Shown here: positions 53,980 to 63,398 of the stretch, one piece after another
How positions within the stretch are numbered: the first letter of the stretch is position 1
How the letters are laid out: each line of letters opens with the position of its first letter
NCBI RefSeq assembly: GCF_002291445.1
Contig: NZ_CP014137.1
Location: 992,001 to 1,056,000, forward strand
DNA from: Brenneria goodwinii
GTDB lineage: Bacteria > Pseudomonadota > Gammaproteobacteria > Enterobacterales > Enterobacteriaceae
Reading direction: 5' to 3'
Length of the DNA stretch: 64,000 nt
Translations under genes and position numbers: made by a program
The notes under the pieces: generated by a model
The model's database searches: none
Told to the model about the DNA's origin: nothing
The model's input: only the letters and a program-made list of their open reading frames with translations

Positions 53980-54927
53980 ATGTGTTTCGCCGGGGCGCGG
54001 TGGTCCCGGCGGCTAATCGTGCTGCTGTTATTGCTGACGGGCGGGGCGCAGGCGTCCTCGCCCCCGCGCCTGATCCATCATGCCTTAGGGGAAACCGTGA
54101 TCGGCGGCACGCCGCAGCGGGTGGTGACGCTATTTCAGGGCGCGACCGATACCGCCGTCGCACTGGGGATTAAGCCTATCGGCGTGGTGGACTCCTGGAC
54201 GGAAAAACCGACCTATAAATATCTGCGTCCGGTGCTGAATGGCGTGACGCACGTCGGGCTGGAAACCCAGCCCAGTCTGGAAGATATCGCGCTGTTAAAG
54301 CCCGACCTGATCATCGCATCGCGTTTTCGCAATGAGAAAATCTATGGCCTGCTCTCGCAGATTGCGCCTACGGTGGCGCTGGATGAAGTTTTTGAGTTCA
54401 AAAAAACCGTTCAGGTGATGGGCGTGGCGCTAAACCGGGAGGCACAGGCCGATCGGCTGCTAACGGATTGGCGGCGCAGGGTGGACGGACTGCGTGAACG
54501 GCTGCTGGCGCGCGTCGGCGCGAATTGGCCGCTGAGCGTGTCGGTGATGGAGTTTCGCGGCGATCATGTGCGCAATTATTTATCCGGCAGCTTTGCCGGC
54601 TCTATTCTCTCTGAGATCGGTTTCGTCTGGCCGCAGCGCGGCGCATCGTCGCAGGGAATATTGCAAAAGCTGACCAGCAAGGAAAGTATTCCGGTGCTGG
54701 ATGCCGATCTGTTCTTCTTGTTTATTCGTCCTGAAAACCCCGCCGTGCAGCAAAACTACCGTGACTGGGTGTCCCATCCGCTCTGGCGGCGGATGAACGC
54801 GCCCCGGCAGGAACACGTTTATCGGGTGGACAGCGTGGTCTGGATCCTGTCGGGCGGCATTATCGGGGCGAACAAGGTGCTGGACGACATTGAACGCCAT
54901 CTTCTCGGCGCCAGGGACGCGGCGTAA
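53980..54927 (+). CDS. Periplasmic ferric-siderophore binding protein
   Basis: A 315-residue class III binding protein (FecB/FhuD type). The signal region WSRRLIVLLLLLTGGAQA is followed by PPRLIHHALGETVIGGTPQRVVTL, the usual opening, and DIALLKPDLIIASRF. A TTG at 53947 overlapping the receptor gene is an alternative start. The stop overlaps the permease start (TAATG). It receives the ferric chelate after uptake by the TonB receptor. Confidence 0.88.
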   Translation: MCFAGARWSRRLIVLLLLLTGGAQASSPPRLIHHALGETVIGGTPQRVVTLFQGATDTAVALGIKPIGVVDSWTEKPTYKYLRPVLNGVTHVGLETQPSLEDIALLKPDLIIASRFRNEKIYGLLSQIAPTVALDEVFEFKKTVQVMGVALNREAQADRLLTDWRRRVDGLRERLLARVGANWPLSVSVMEFRGDHVRNYLSGSFAGSILSEIGFVWPQRGASSQGILQKLTSKESIPVLDADLFFLFIRPENPAVQQNYRDWVSHPLWRRMNAPRQEHVYRVDSVVWILSGGIIGANKVLDDIERHLLGARDAA

Positions 54928-55916
54928 TGGCGAAAATGGCGATTCTGGCTTCAGGGATGGCGCTGTTGGGCGTGGCGCTGTTTGCCAGCCTGATGGCCGG
55001 GCCGACGGCCATCCCTTTCTCTGTGGTCTGGCAGGCGCTGTTCCATCACGATCCTCAGCAAATCGATCATATTCTGGTAACCACCACCCGTCTGGCGCGC
55101 ACGGTGATTGCGCTGGTCGTCGGCGCCAGTCTGGCCGTCGCCGGGGCGCTGATGCAGGCGATGACGCGTAACCCGCTGGCCTCTCCCGGTCTGTTTGGCA
55201 TCAATGCCGGCGCGATGTTTTTTATCGTCAGCCTTTCCACGCTGTTGCCGCTCTCCAGCCAGAGCGCGCTGACGTGGGTGGCCTACGCGGGGGCGGCGGT
55301 CGCCGGCGGCACGGTCTACTTTCTCGGCACCTTGGGTAACGGCCGAACCAGCCAGTTGCGTATTGTGCTGGCTGGGGCGGCCATCACCGCGCTGTTTATC
55401 TCTTTTACCCAGGCGCTGCTGGTGATCAACCAGGAAGGGCTGGACAGCATCCTGTTCTGGCTGGCGGGGTCGGTGGCCGGGCGCGATCTCGCCATGATCT
55501 GGCCCATGCTGCCTTATTTTGCGCTGGCCATGCTGGGTGCGCTGCTGCTGGCGCCGCATATCAATATTCTGGTGGCCGGCGATGAAATTGCCAGAGGGCT
55601 GGGGCAGCGTACGGTATTGGTTCGTAGCCTGATGGCGCTGTGCGTCATTGCGCTGGCCGGCGGCGCGGTCGCCATTGCCGGCAGCATCGGATTTATCGGT
55701 TTGATTGTGCCGCATATGGCGCGCGGCCTGTTATCCGCCGATCACCGCTGGCTGCTCCCCGGCTGCGCGCTGCTGGGCGCGGCGCTGCTATTGCTGGCCG
55801 ACGTTGCCGCCAGACTCCTGATTGTGCCGCAGGAAATTCCGGTCGGCGCGATGACGGCGCTGTTGGGCGCGCCGTTCTTTATCTACCTCGCCAGAAGAGG
55901 TCTTCGTCATGGATAA
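54927..55916 (+). CDS. FecCD family iron-siderophore permease 1
   Basis: A 329-residue permease with about ten helices. Family motifs: RLARTVIALVVGASLAVAGALMQAMTRNPLASPGLFGINAGA and, near the C-terminus, GSIGFIGLIVPHMAR with the ATPase-coupling helix. It overlaps the binding-protein gene by one base and the second permease by 8 bp. Confidence 0.92.
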   Translation: MAKMAILASGMALLGVALFASLMAGPTAIPFSVVWQALFHHDPQQIDHILVTTTRLARTVIALVVGASLAVAGALMQAMTRNPLASPGLFGINAGAMFFIVSLSTLLPLSSQSALTWVAYAGAAVAGGTVYFLGTLGNGRTSQLRIVLAGAAITALFISFTQALLVINQEGLDSILFWLAGSVAGRDLAMIWPMLPYFALAMLGALLLAPHINILVAGDEIARGLGQRTVLVRSLMALCVIALAGGAVAIAGSIGFIGLIVPHMARGLLSADHRWLLPGCALLGAALLLLADVAARLLIVPQEIPVGAMTALLGAPFFIYLARRGLRHG

Positions 55917-56940
55917 GCTGTACGCCGTTCGCGTCGGCCGCTTTTCGCGCCAGTTTGCCGGACGCACGATGGCCGTCGCCGGCGTGCTGATGGTCATCAC
56001 GCTGGCGGTGATGCTGTTCTCGCTGACTCAAGGCAAGGTACGGATTTCTGTGGCGGAGGTGATGCAGGCGCTGTTCGCCGCTTCGGACAGCGGTATTGAT
56101 TTTATCGTCAATCAACTGCGGTTGGCGCGTATTGTGCTGGCGATGCTGGTGGGCGGCGCGCTGGCCGTGTCCGGATTGATGTTGCAAAGTCTGGTGCGCA
56201 ACCCGCTGGCTTCGCCGGATATTCTCGGTATCACCAGCGGCGCGTCGGCCGCGGCGGTGGGGTTTCTGTCATTTTTTTCGACCGCGCTCAGCCAGCATTG
56301 GATGCCGCTGGCGGCTATCGGCGGGGCATGGCTGATGGCGTTGCTCATTACGCTATTGGCCTGGAGGCAGGGCGCCTCGCCGATACGGCTGGTGCTGGTG
56401 GGCGTGGGGCTGTCGGCGCTTACCGGCGCGGCCACCACCATGATGCTGGTATTCAGCCCGCTGACGACCACGCTGTCGGCCTATGTCTGGTTGACCGGCA
56501 GCGTTTACGGCGCGCAGTGGCAGGATGTGCGTTCGCTGGCGGTATGGCTGGCCGCCATACTGCCGTTTATTGTGTTACTGGCCCGGCACGTCAATGTTCA
56601 CGAACTGGATGACGATCTGGCGCTGGGCGTGGGATTGCCGGTCAAAGCGATGCGGTTGGCGCTGTTGTCCGTCAGCGTGGCGCTGGCCGGCGCCGCTATC
56701 GCCTATGCGGGCGCGATGGCGTTTGTCGGGCTGGTGGCGCCTCATATTGCTAAAAGACTGGTAGGACGATCGTTCCCCGGTCTGGCTCTCGTCGCCGCGT
56801 TGGTGGGCGCGAATCTGGTTATGCTCGCCGATCTGGCCGGGCGCACGCTGTTTTTGCCGCTCGATCTGCCCGCCGGCGTGTTTGTTTCGGCGCTGGGGAC
56901 GCCTTTTTTCATCTATTTACTGATTCGGCAATGCCGCTGA
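55909..56940 (+). CDS. FecCD family iron-siderophore permease 2
   Basis: A 343-residue homologue of the preceding permease and its heterodimer partner. RLARIVLAMLVGGALAVSGLMLQSLVRNPLASPDILGITSGA and AMAFVGLVAPHIAKRLVG are the corresponding motifs. ATG 55909 lies within the end of the first permease gene. Confidence 0.92.
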   Translation: MDKLYAVRVGRFSRQFAGRTMAVAGVLMVITLAVMLFSLTQGKVRISVAEVMQALFAASDSGIDFIVNQLRLARIVLAMLVGGALAVSGLMLQSLVRNPLASPDILGITSGASAAAVGFLSFFSTALSQHWMPLAAIGGAWLMALLITLLAWRQGASPIRLVLVGVGLSALTGAATTMMLVFSPLTTTLSAYVWLTGSVYGAQWQDVRSLAVWLAAILPFIVLLARHVNVHELDDDLALGVGLPVKAMRLALLSVSVALAGAAIAYAGAMAFVGLVAPHIAKRLVGRSFPGLALVAALVGANLVMLADLAGRTLFLPLDLPAGVFVSALGTPFFIYLLIRQCR

Positions 56941-56952
56941 GAAGACGGATTT

Positions 56953-57807
56953 ATGTGTGCGACAGAACGTTTTTCGCCCCCACCGCCGGCGATTGAAAGC
57001 CGGGGGCTGACGCTGGGCTATGATCGGCAACCTATTATCGACGCACTGGATCTCACGTTGCCCGCCAACAAGATTTCGGTGCTGGTGGGCAGCAATGGCT
57101 GTGGTAAAAGTACGCTGCTGAAATCGTTTGCGCGGCTACTGAAACCTCAACGCGGGACGGTGATGGTCGGCGGGATTGACATCCACCGGCAGTCCACCGC
57201 CTGCGTGGCGAAGAAGCTGGCGATCCTGCCGCAAACGCCGGTGGCGCCGGAGGGGCTGACGGTCTATCAACTGGTCAAAATGGGGCGCTATCCGCATCAG
57301 TCGTGGCTCCAGCAGTGGTCGTCGCAGGATGAGGGAAAAGTCGTACAGGCTTTGCAGCGCACCGGCGTGACGGACCTGCGGCATCGCCCGGTGGATTCGC
57401 TGTCCGGCGGCCAACGCCAGCGGGTATGGATCGCCATGACGCTGGCGCAGGATACGGATATCGTGCTATTGGATGAACCTACCACCTATCTGGATTTAGC
57501 CCATCAGATTGAGGTATTGGATCTGTTGCGGGAACTCAATGTGCATCAGCAGAAAACCATCGTCATGGTGCTGCACGATCTGAACCTGGCCTGTCGCTAT
57601 GCGCACCACATGGTGGCGGTGCATAACCGGACGGTGTATGCGCAGGGGAAACCTGGCGACATTCTCAGTGAAGCGATGGTGAAAACGGTGTTTAACCTGA
57701 ACAGCCGGATTATTACCGACCCGTTTTTCGGCACGCCGCTGTGCATTCCCTTTGGCCGTGACGCGGTTGGCGCGGATACTGATGAACGTGCGACGCCATC
57801 CGTTTAA
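56953..57807 (+). CDS. Iron-siderophore ABC ATPase (FecE/FhuC type)
   Basis: A 284-residue ATPase: Walker A GSNGCGKST near residue 46, signature LSGGQRQRVWIAMTLAQ near 147, Walker B IVLLDEPTTYLDL and the H-loop VLHDLNLACRYA, all diagnostic of the ferric-siderophore class. It is 12 bp after permease 2, and its end overlaps the start of the FhuF-like gene by 26 bp. Confidence 0.94.
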   Translation: MCATERFSPPPPAIESRGLTLGYDRQPIIDALDLTLPANKISVLVGSNGCGKSTLLKSFARLLKPQRGTVMVGGIDIHRQSTACVAKKLAILPQTPVAPEGLTVYQLVKMGRYPHQSWLQQWSSQDEGKVVQALQRTGVTDLRHRPVDSLSGGQRQRVWIAMTLAQDTDIVLLDEPTTYLDLAHQIEVLDLLRELNVHQQKTIVMVLHDLNLACRYAHHMVAVHNRTVYAQGKPGDILSEAMVKTVFNLNSRIITDPFFGTPLCIPFGRDAVGADTDERATPSV

Positions 57808-58599
57808 CCCGCAAGAGTGGGCGATGTTGTCCGGCGCGTTGGGGCTGGCCGTTGCCGACGGGCGGGGGCGTGACGACGCCTGTGACGCTCGGGCGTTGCT
57901 CAATCCGCAACATTCCGGGCGCTACTGGCGCGCCTGATGCCGGCGCTTAATGCGCCGTCGCTGAAAATCACCGCCTCTTTGCTGAGTAAACGCATCGCCT
58001 TTCTGACGACCGCCTCCAGCCTGTATGCCATGTCGATGTATAATAAAGGACTGGATATGTCGCTGCCCAACTGCATGCTGGAATATGGTCATGCTGGTCA
58101 ACGCTGGACTTCCGGCATGCCGCTATATGATTTGTCGATTAGCGCCGCGCCGGACGGCGCAATGCGCGAGGCGTGGCGGACGCGTCAGCTTCAGCAGCTG
58201 TTTGCCGGGCATTTGACGCCGCTGTGGCGGAGCTTTTCGGCGGTGACGGGGATCTCTCCGCGCATTTTGTGGGAAAACACCGCCGTGCGTATTTTTTCCC
58301 TGTATGAGCGGCGAATGCTGGTGGCGGATGGCGAATCGGCGGCGCTATCGCAACGTATCCAGCAGGATTTTGATTATTTGGTCCACCAGGCGCCAGGCGC
58401 GGTTTTCGGCGGCGATGACAATCCGCTGACGGCGTTTTTTCGAGCGAAAACCTGGGTGCCGACGCTGGCAAAAGCGGTACGTTTTCGCCGCACCTGCTGC
58501 TTTTACTATAAAGCGTCGCAGCCGCGTGAATACTGCGCCGCCTGTCCGCTGCTGCGGCCGAAACGCAATGACGGTGATACGGAGGGCGGTAACGAGTAA
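57782..58599 (+). pseudogene. FhuF-like ferric-siderophore reductase, split by a frameshift
   Basis: The N-terminal frame (57782-57937, MNVRRHPFNPQEWAML to the TGA) and the C-terminal frame (to 58599) together make one FhuF-type protein. In the second frame coding sequence continues upstream of its ATG at 57937 as FRALLARLMPALNAP, so the true junction is near 57915 and a one-base change would restore one ORF. The C-terminal 2Fe-2S motif CC-x10-C-x2-C (RRTCCFYY...CAACPLL) is intact. TGATG coupling at 57935-57939 might allow the two parts to be made separately. Role: cytoplasmic reduction and release of siderophore iron. Confidence 0.75.
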
Positions 58600-58810
58600 A
58601 ATTAACGCGTTGTTAATAAAAATCGCTTAACCTTTATAATCTCTGATACAATATCGGCAGTTATGCACCGTAGTTGTGCCCGTTCATCGTGGTTGTTGCT
58701 TACGTCGTTATTGTTGAGTTGATGGTGGCCCGGCAAACCCGTCTTATTGTCCCTCTGAAAACTACACCGGTTGTTATCCGGTCAGGGCGGATCTGGAGTT
58801 GTTTTCTATT

Positions 58811-60184
58811 ATGTCATTTGATTCTCTCGGCCTGAGCGCCGACATTCTGCGTGCTGTTGAAGAACAGGGCTATCGTGAGCCTACGCCCGTACAGCGCCAG
58901 GCGATTCCTGTTGTGCTGGCCGGTCGCGATCTTATGGCCAGCGCGCAAACCGGTACCGGCAAAACGGCCGGTTTTACTCTGCCGTTGCTGCAATTGCTGA
59001 GCAGCGCGCCGCCGGCGAAAGGCCGTCGTCCGGTTCGGGCGTTGATCCTGACGCCAACCCGCGAGTTGGCGGCGCAGATTGGTGAAAACGTTCAGGCCTA
59101 CAGCAAATATCTGCGCTTACGCTCGCTGGTGGTGTTCGGCGGCGTCAGCATCAATCCGCAGATGATGAAGCTGCGCGGCGGCGTCGATATTCTGGTCGCC
59201 ACGCCGGGCCGGTTGCTCGATCTGGAGCATCAGAACGCCGTCGACCTGTCGCAGATTGAAATTTTGGTGCTGGATGAAGCGGACCGTATGCTGGATATGG
59301 GCTTTATTCACGATATTCGCCGCGTGCTGGCGAAGCTGCCGGCTAAACGGCAGAACCTGCTGTTTTCCGCCACCTTCTCTGATGAAATCAAAACGCTGGC
59401 CAACAAGCTGTTGAGCAACCCGGCCTCGGTTGAAGTGGCGCGCCGCAACACGGCGTCGGAGCTGGTGACGCAACATGTTCATTTTGTCGATAAGCGCCGT
59501 AAGCGGGAACTGCTGTCTCAACTGATTGGCGAGAATAACTGGCAACAGGTGCTGGTGTTTACCCGCACCAAACATGGCGCCAATCACCTGGCCGAACTGC
59601 TGGAAAAAGACGGCATTACGGCGGCGGCGATTCATGGCAACAAAAGTCAGGGCGCGCGTACCCGGGCGTTGGCTAACTTCAAAGACGGTTCCATTCGCGT
59701 GCTGGTCGCCACCGATATCGCGGCTCGTGGTCTGGACATCGACCAACTGCCGCACGTGGTGAACTATGAGTTGCCGAATGTGCCGGAAGACTATGTGCAT
59801 CGTATCGGCCGTACCGGCCGGGCGGAGTCCACCGGGGAAGCGCTGTCGCTGGTCTGTGTCGACGAGCATAAACTGCTGCGTGACATTGAACGCCTGCTTA
59901 AGCGTGAAATCCCGCGTATCGCCATTCCGGGCTATGAGCCGGATCCGTCAATCAAGGCGGAACCCATTATTAATGGCCGTCAGGGTAATCGCGGCGGCGG
60001 TTCCCGTAGCGCCGCGCCGCGCGGTCAGTCCGGCGCGCCACGCGCTCAGGGCGAGCGTAAGAGTAACGACGGCGCCCGTCAGACGCGGCGTCCCGGCGGC
60101 AACAGCGCCGCTCCGTGGGGCAATAGCGAAGGGCAGCGTCGATCGCCGCGTCCGCAGAACCGCAGCAAACCGGCAGCTAAATAA
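58811..60184 (+). CDS. rhlE: ATP-dependent RNA helicase RhlE
   Basis: A 457-residue DEAD-box helicase involved in ribosome assembly and RNA turnover. Q motif YREPTPVQRQAIP, motif I AQTGTGKT near residue 47, DEAD (LDEADRML near 154), SAT, and HRIGRTGRAES. The C-terminal tail (about 385-457) is basic and rich in Gly/Arg/Ser/Pro, as in RhlE. I chose ATG 58811 (MSFDSLGLS). In E. coli it is next to cecR; here it follows the inserted siderophore locus. Confidence 0.97.
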   Translation: MSFDSLGLSADILRAVEEQGYREPTPVQRQAIPVVLAGRDLMASAQTGTGKTAGFTLPLLQLLSSAPPAKGRRPVRALILTPTRELAAQIGENVQAYSKYLRLRSLVVFGGVSINPQMMKLRGGVDILVATPGRLLDLEHQNAVDLSQIEILVLDEADRMLDMGFIHDIRRVLAKLPAKRQNLLFSATFSDEIKTLANKLLSNPASVEVARRNTASELVTQHVHFVDKRRKRELLSQLIGENNWQQVLVFTRTKHGANHLAELLEKDGITAAAIHGNKSQGARTRALANFKDGSIRVLVATDIAARGLDIDQLPHVVNYELPNVPEDYVHRIGRTGRAESTGEALSLVCVDEHKLLRDIERLLKREIPRIAIPGYEPDPSIKAEPIINGRQGNRGGGSRSAAPRGQSGAPRAQGERKSNDGARQTRRPGGNSAAPWGNSEGQRRSPRPQNRSKPAAK

Positions 60185-60188
60185 CGAT

Positions 60189-60215
60189 AAGGAGCCTGTT
60201 GGCTCCTTAGTTTGA
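60189..60215 (+). terminator. Terminator after rhlE
   Basis: AAGGAGCC-TGTT-GGCTCCTT is a perfect 8-bp stem, followed by AGTTTGATG. Confidence 0.65.
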
Positions 60216-60235
60216 TGACAAACCTTCCCAAACCC

Positions 60236-60317
60236 GTCATTCCCGCGTAGGCGGGAATCAGCCAATGGCTGTTTACGGTTTCAGCAGGAGATTCCCGCCT
60301 ACTACTGCGGGAATGAC
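60236..60317. repeat. Palindromic GTCATTCCCGC repeat element
   Basis: GTCATTCCCGCGTAGGCGGG (60236 on) and the inverted ATTCCCGCC...GCGGGAATGAC (to 60317) face each other around about 30 bases. Each arm is itself a hairpin (TTCCCGC-GTA-GGCGGGAA). The motif belongs to a widespread class of short palindromic bacterial repeats. Confidence 0.7.
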
Positions 60318-60435
60318 CGCGCTGGAGCCGTGAAGGATGACTGATGTTGCATAGATATATTGTTGCTTACCACGCACGAAACCATCCACTTCTCTTGCAT
60401 ACTCAGAATTGCGTTTCGTGATGTTCTGTTAGGTT

Positions 60436-61338
60436 TTATTTAACCGACGCCGTAGGCGCTATCCCCCGCCGTCGCGGGCGGTAAAACATTACCGCGTTGC
60501 CCGCCAGAATCAACAGCAATCCTAAAACGTCATTGACCTGCCAATGGTAGTTTTCATATATCGTGGAGATGGATAGCGCGATCAGCGGGAACAGTAGCGT
60601 CGAATAGGCGGCCTGACTGGCGCCGATACGTCCTATCAGACTGAAATAAGCCCCAAAAGCAATCACCGAACCGAATATCGCCAGATAGAACAGCGAACCA
60701 AGATAACGGACGGTGAATTCCGGGGAGAAATCATAGCCCTGAATCAGGCTGATTATCCCCATCCACAGCGCGCCATAACACATGCCCCAGCCGTTGGTGG
60801 TCATCACGTCGCGGCCTTGTCTTTGATGCCGGGAACTGATCATATTGCCCAGCGAAAAGCTGTAGGTTCCCAGCAGACACAGCGCGGCGCCCCAGAGCAG
60901 ATGCGGTTGCGCGTCCATGTTCATCAGGTCGTGCCAGAACAGCGCTACTATGCCGATAAGTCCCAGCGGCGCGGCAATCATGACGCTGCGCGTCAGGCGC
61001 TGACCGAAGAACAGCCGACTATTGAAAGCATTAAATAACACCGCCATGGAAAAAATGACCGATTCTAATCCGCTCGAAATCCAGGCGATAGCGTGATAAA
61101 AACAGATAAAGTTAATACCGAATACGCATAGTCCCTGAAGCATGCACAGCAGATGCGCCCGGCGCGACAGCGGACGAAGGCGTTTCGTCAGCGCCAGAAA
61201 GGCCAGCAGAATCACGGACGAAAGCAGGAATCGCCAAAAGATGGAAACTTCGGCGGCAACGCCGCCCTGTTGCATGCTGATGGCAATCCAGGTGGTTCCC
61301 CAGATCAGCACCACGGAAATATAGAGCAAAATATTCAT
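60436..61338 (-). CDS. EamA/DMT superfamily transporter
   Basis: A 300-residue inner-membrane protein with ten predicted helices made of two EamA repeats (the first starting ISVVLIWGTTWIAI, the second near GAALCLLGTYSFSLGNMIS). Members export amino acids, metabolites or drugs; substrate unknown. It is divergent from the AraC-type regulator at 61451, which may once have controlled it. Confidence 0.88.
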   Translation of the reverse strand: MNILLYISVVLIWGTTWIAISMQQGGVAAEVSIFWRFLLSSVILLAFLALTKRLRPLSRRAHLLCMLQGLCVFGINFICFYHAIAWISSGLESVIFSMAVLFNAFNSRLFFGQRLTRSVMIAAPLGLIGIVALFWHDLMNMDAQPHLLWGAALCLLGTYSFSLGNMISSRHQRQGRDVMTTNGWGMCYGALWMGIISLIQGYDFSPEFTVRYLGSLFYLAIFGSVIAFGAYFSLIGRIGASQAAYSTLLFPLIALSISTIYENYHWQVNDVLGLLLILAGNAVMFYRPRRRGIAPTASVK

Positions 61339-61450
61339 TAGCAGACTCCGGTGTTTATCATGACTCCAGTATGGATTTTTGCTCCGGCTTCGGCTTTCAG
61401 CGGTTTGCGGTTAATAACAGAATCTTGCGGTTTGTTGGTAGGGAGGTGCG

Positions 61451-62326
61451 ATGCATCAGTATAAAGCGTTCAATTCGCTGCAACAGTATAAAACGGTGCT
61501 GCGGGATACCGTTGAACTGGGTTCCGGCGTGCGTCTGGCGTCATGGTTTAACCGCAACGATCTTGTCACCCTCGAAAACGGCGACCATCACATCCTCAGC
61601 CTATACACTGCCGATGGCTATGAAAGTTATCATAAAACGCCGGATGGATGGCATAACGGCGGGGGACCGGACCGCTTCTGTCTGATGCCGAAGCAGAGCG
61701 TCACCACCTGGGATATCCGCGGCGACCTCTCTTTTGTCCATCTTTATTATGACGACAGCCATTTTCGCCGGTTGGCGGAGCAGACCTGGGATCGCAGCCC
61801 GGCTTCGATCCGCACGGAAGAGCGGATTTTCGGCGACGATGCGCAGATCACCACGCTGTACCGGCAGTTTTTACTCAACTACAGTTGGGCGGATCCGGCC
61901 AATCAACTGGCGCTGAGCAGCGCGGCAACCTTGTTGCTGATACATACGCTAAGGCAGTATACCCAGCTATAGTGGACGCTGCCGAAGGTCCGCGGCGGCC
62001 TGGCTCCGGCGGTGCTGCGCCGGGTGAAGGAGATGATGGAAAGCCGGCTTGGCGATCCTTTGACGTTGGACGAACTGGCGGCCGAAGCCGGATTGAGCGA
62101 GTTTCACTTCGCCCGCATGTTTCGTCAGAGCGAGGGCATGGCGCCGCACCAGTATGTACTGAAGCGGCGGCTGGCGCGGGCGGAGGAGATGCTGCGTCAC
62201 AGTTCGCTGGCGATAACCGAGATTGCGCTAATGTGCGGGTTCAGTTCCGCCAGCCACTTTAGCCATAGCTTTAAAAGCGAGCGCGGAATGACCCCTTCCG
62301 CGCTGCGCCGAACGCTACTGCGCTGA
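61451..62326 (+). pseudogene. AraC family regulator interrupted by an in-frame amber codon
   Basis: A single frame of 292 codons with one internal TAG (61970-61972). The first part (173 residues) is a cupin-like effector domain (LASWFNRNDLVTLENGDHH, LSFVHLYYDD). The second part is an intact AraC DNA-binding domain: LTLDELAAEAGLSEFHFARMF and LAITEIALMCGFSSASHFSHSFKSERGMTPSALR. The reading across the stop (YTQL-stop-WTLPKVRGGLAP) shows no indel, so a single base change made it. The C-terminal part could still be made from the ATG codons at 62033-62038. Confidence 0.85.
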
Positions 62327-62399
62327 GTCGTCTCCAGCGGCCAGTAGGCACAGATTCAACGCGACTTGATACGATTTTACAAACGACGGGACGGGCAGG

Positions 62400-62575
62400 A
62401 ATTCAAAACGCGAATGGAAGCCTTCAGCGTCGCTTCATTGGCGTTCGCCGTCAGATCGTTAAACCCAGGCATAGCCCTGACGCCCGTCGGTGTGTTCCGG
62501 CATCTGTTGACGGTCAAAATAGCTGATAAAATCATGAACCATCAGCAGCGGGTTGACCAATACGCCTTTGGCTGA
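62400..62575 (-). pseudogene. Peptidase T-like (M20 family) gene fragment
   Basis: On the minus strand AKGVLVNPLLMVHDFISYFD then MPEHTDGRQGYAWV, with a frame change into FNDLTANANEATLKASIRV. This corresponds to the dimerisation-domain region of PepT-type tripeptidases (AKG..VN, PE.TEG..G, IR). No start, catalytic metal site or full length remains. A relic between the AraC gene and the IS remnant. Confidence 0.6.
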
Positions 62576-62653
62576 CCACGATCAAGAACGTACCGCATGC
62601 GTTTCGCCTCTGTTTCTCACGGGCCGCGCTAATCTGATTTTTTTTAGCGCCGG

Positions 62654-62861
62654 CTACAGCAGGCTCACGCCTTCATCGTTCGGTTCGCTCCACTCCACTT
62701 GGCGCACCGTATGCCACTTGGGAAAAATCACTGGGCAAGGCCCGCCATTGGCACCCGGTATGTAAGAGACCACACCCCGTATAGGTTGATTGTCCTCGGT
62801 TTGGTTCGTTGTAGGCTTGCTCGAGCAACGGGCGGATCCACCCGAACTGTTCACGGATCAT
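62654..62861 (-). mobile_element. IS5-type transposase N-terminal remnant
   Basis: Two overlapping minus-strand frames give MIREQFGWIRPLLEQAY, then LLHTGCQWRALPSDFSQ and, after a frame change, KWHTVRQVEW. TGCQWRxLPxDFPxWxTV is the hallmark of the N-terminal domain of IS5 (IS427-like) transposases. The DDE catalytic part is missing, and I see no clear terminal repeats. It marks past insertion or rearrangement beside the second hevein gene. Confidence 0.7.
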
Positions 62862-63008
62862 GTCTCTGGGATAGGTTTTTGTTCGCTTTTTACATTACTC
62901 ATCCTTGAACAAGATCGTGAACAGGTTCAAGAATGGATTAAATTTATTGATAATTTCTTAAGCTTGACCATTAATAAAAAATGGCTTCGTTTTATTCTGG
63001 AGAATAAA
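62862..63008. other. Leader region of the second hevein gene
   Basis: About 150 bp in which the AT content rises sharply after 62900. The reading frame of the next gene extends upstream without a stop but has no ribosome site there; no separate gene is supported. Confidence 0.35.
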
Positions 63009-63398
63009 GTGACATTACATAAATGTATTTTTTTATTTAAAACTGTGATAACCACTTTTTTCCTTTTGCAAAGTTCTTTTTCTTTAGCGGAACAATGTGG
63101 GGTTCAAGTTGGTGGGACAATATGTCCTGAGGGGCTATGTTGTAATGCTTATGGATATTGTGGTAGCTCAGATGGCTATTGCTGTATTAATTTAGGAAAC
63201 TCAGGTTCTGGTTGCCAGATAAATGCTGGGGACTGTTATATATGTGGCCCATCAGTTATTTTTAGTACCCCCCTTCAGGCTATAAAAACTATGGTCACAC
63301 CCAGAACTTCAATAAATTGTTCGAATGCTAATACCGATGCTTTTACCTTAAAAGGGCAACAGGCACTACCACAATCAAAAATTATTAATGCTTTATGA
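63009..63398 (+). CDS. Secreted hevein-domain peptide (second copy)
   Basis: A 129-residue precursor with start GTG 63009 behind GGAGAATAAA. The signal peptide MTLHKCIFLFKTVITTFFLL ends at SLA near residue 27. The mature chain opens EQCGVQVGGTIC and keeps the hevein cysteine order through CC-x5-C-x6-C, with Tyr21, Tyr23 and Tyr30 equivalents (CCNAYGYC...GYC) but Asn for Ser19. The last loop is longer (GNSGSG) and holds an extra cysteine. The C-terminal 50 residues are not cysteine-rich and differ from the 45-kb copy. AT-rich. Predicted to bind chitin or related glycans; role unproven. Confidence 0.8.
   Translation: MTLHKCIFLFKTVITTFFLLQSSFSLAEQCGVQVGGTICPEGLCCNAYGYCGSSDGYCCINLGNSGSGCQINAGDCYICGPSVIFSTPLQAIKTMVTPRTSINCSNANTDAFTLKGQQALPQSKIINAL

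Noticed and set aside
62366..62575. 69-codon plus-strand frame
   Set aside because: Antisense to the peptidase T-like fragment.
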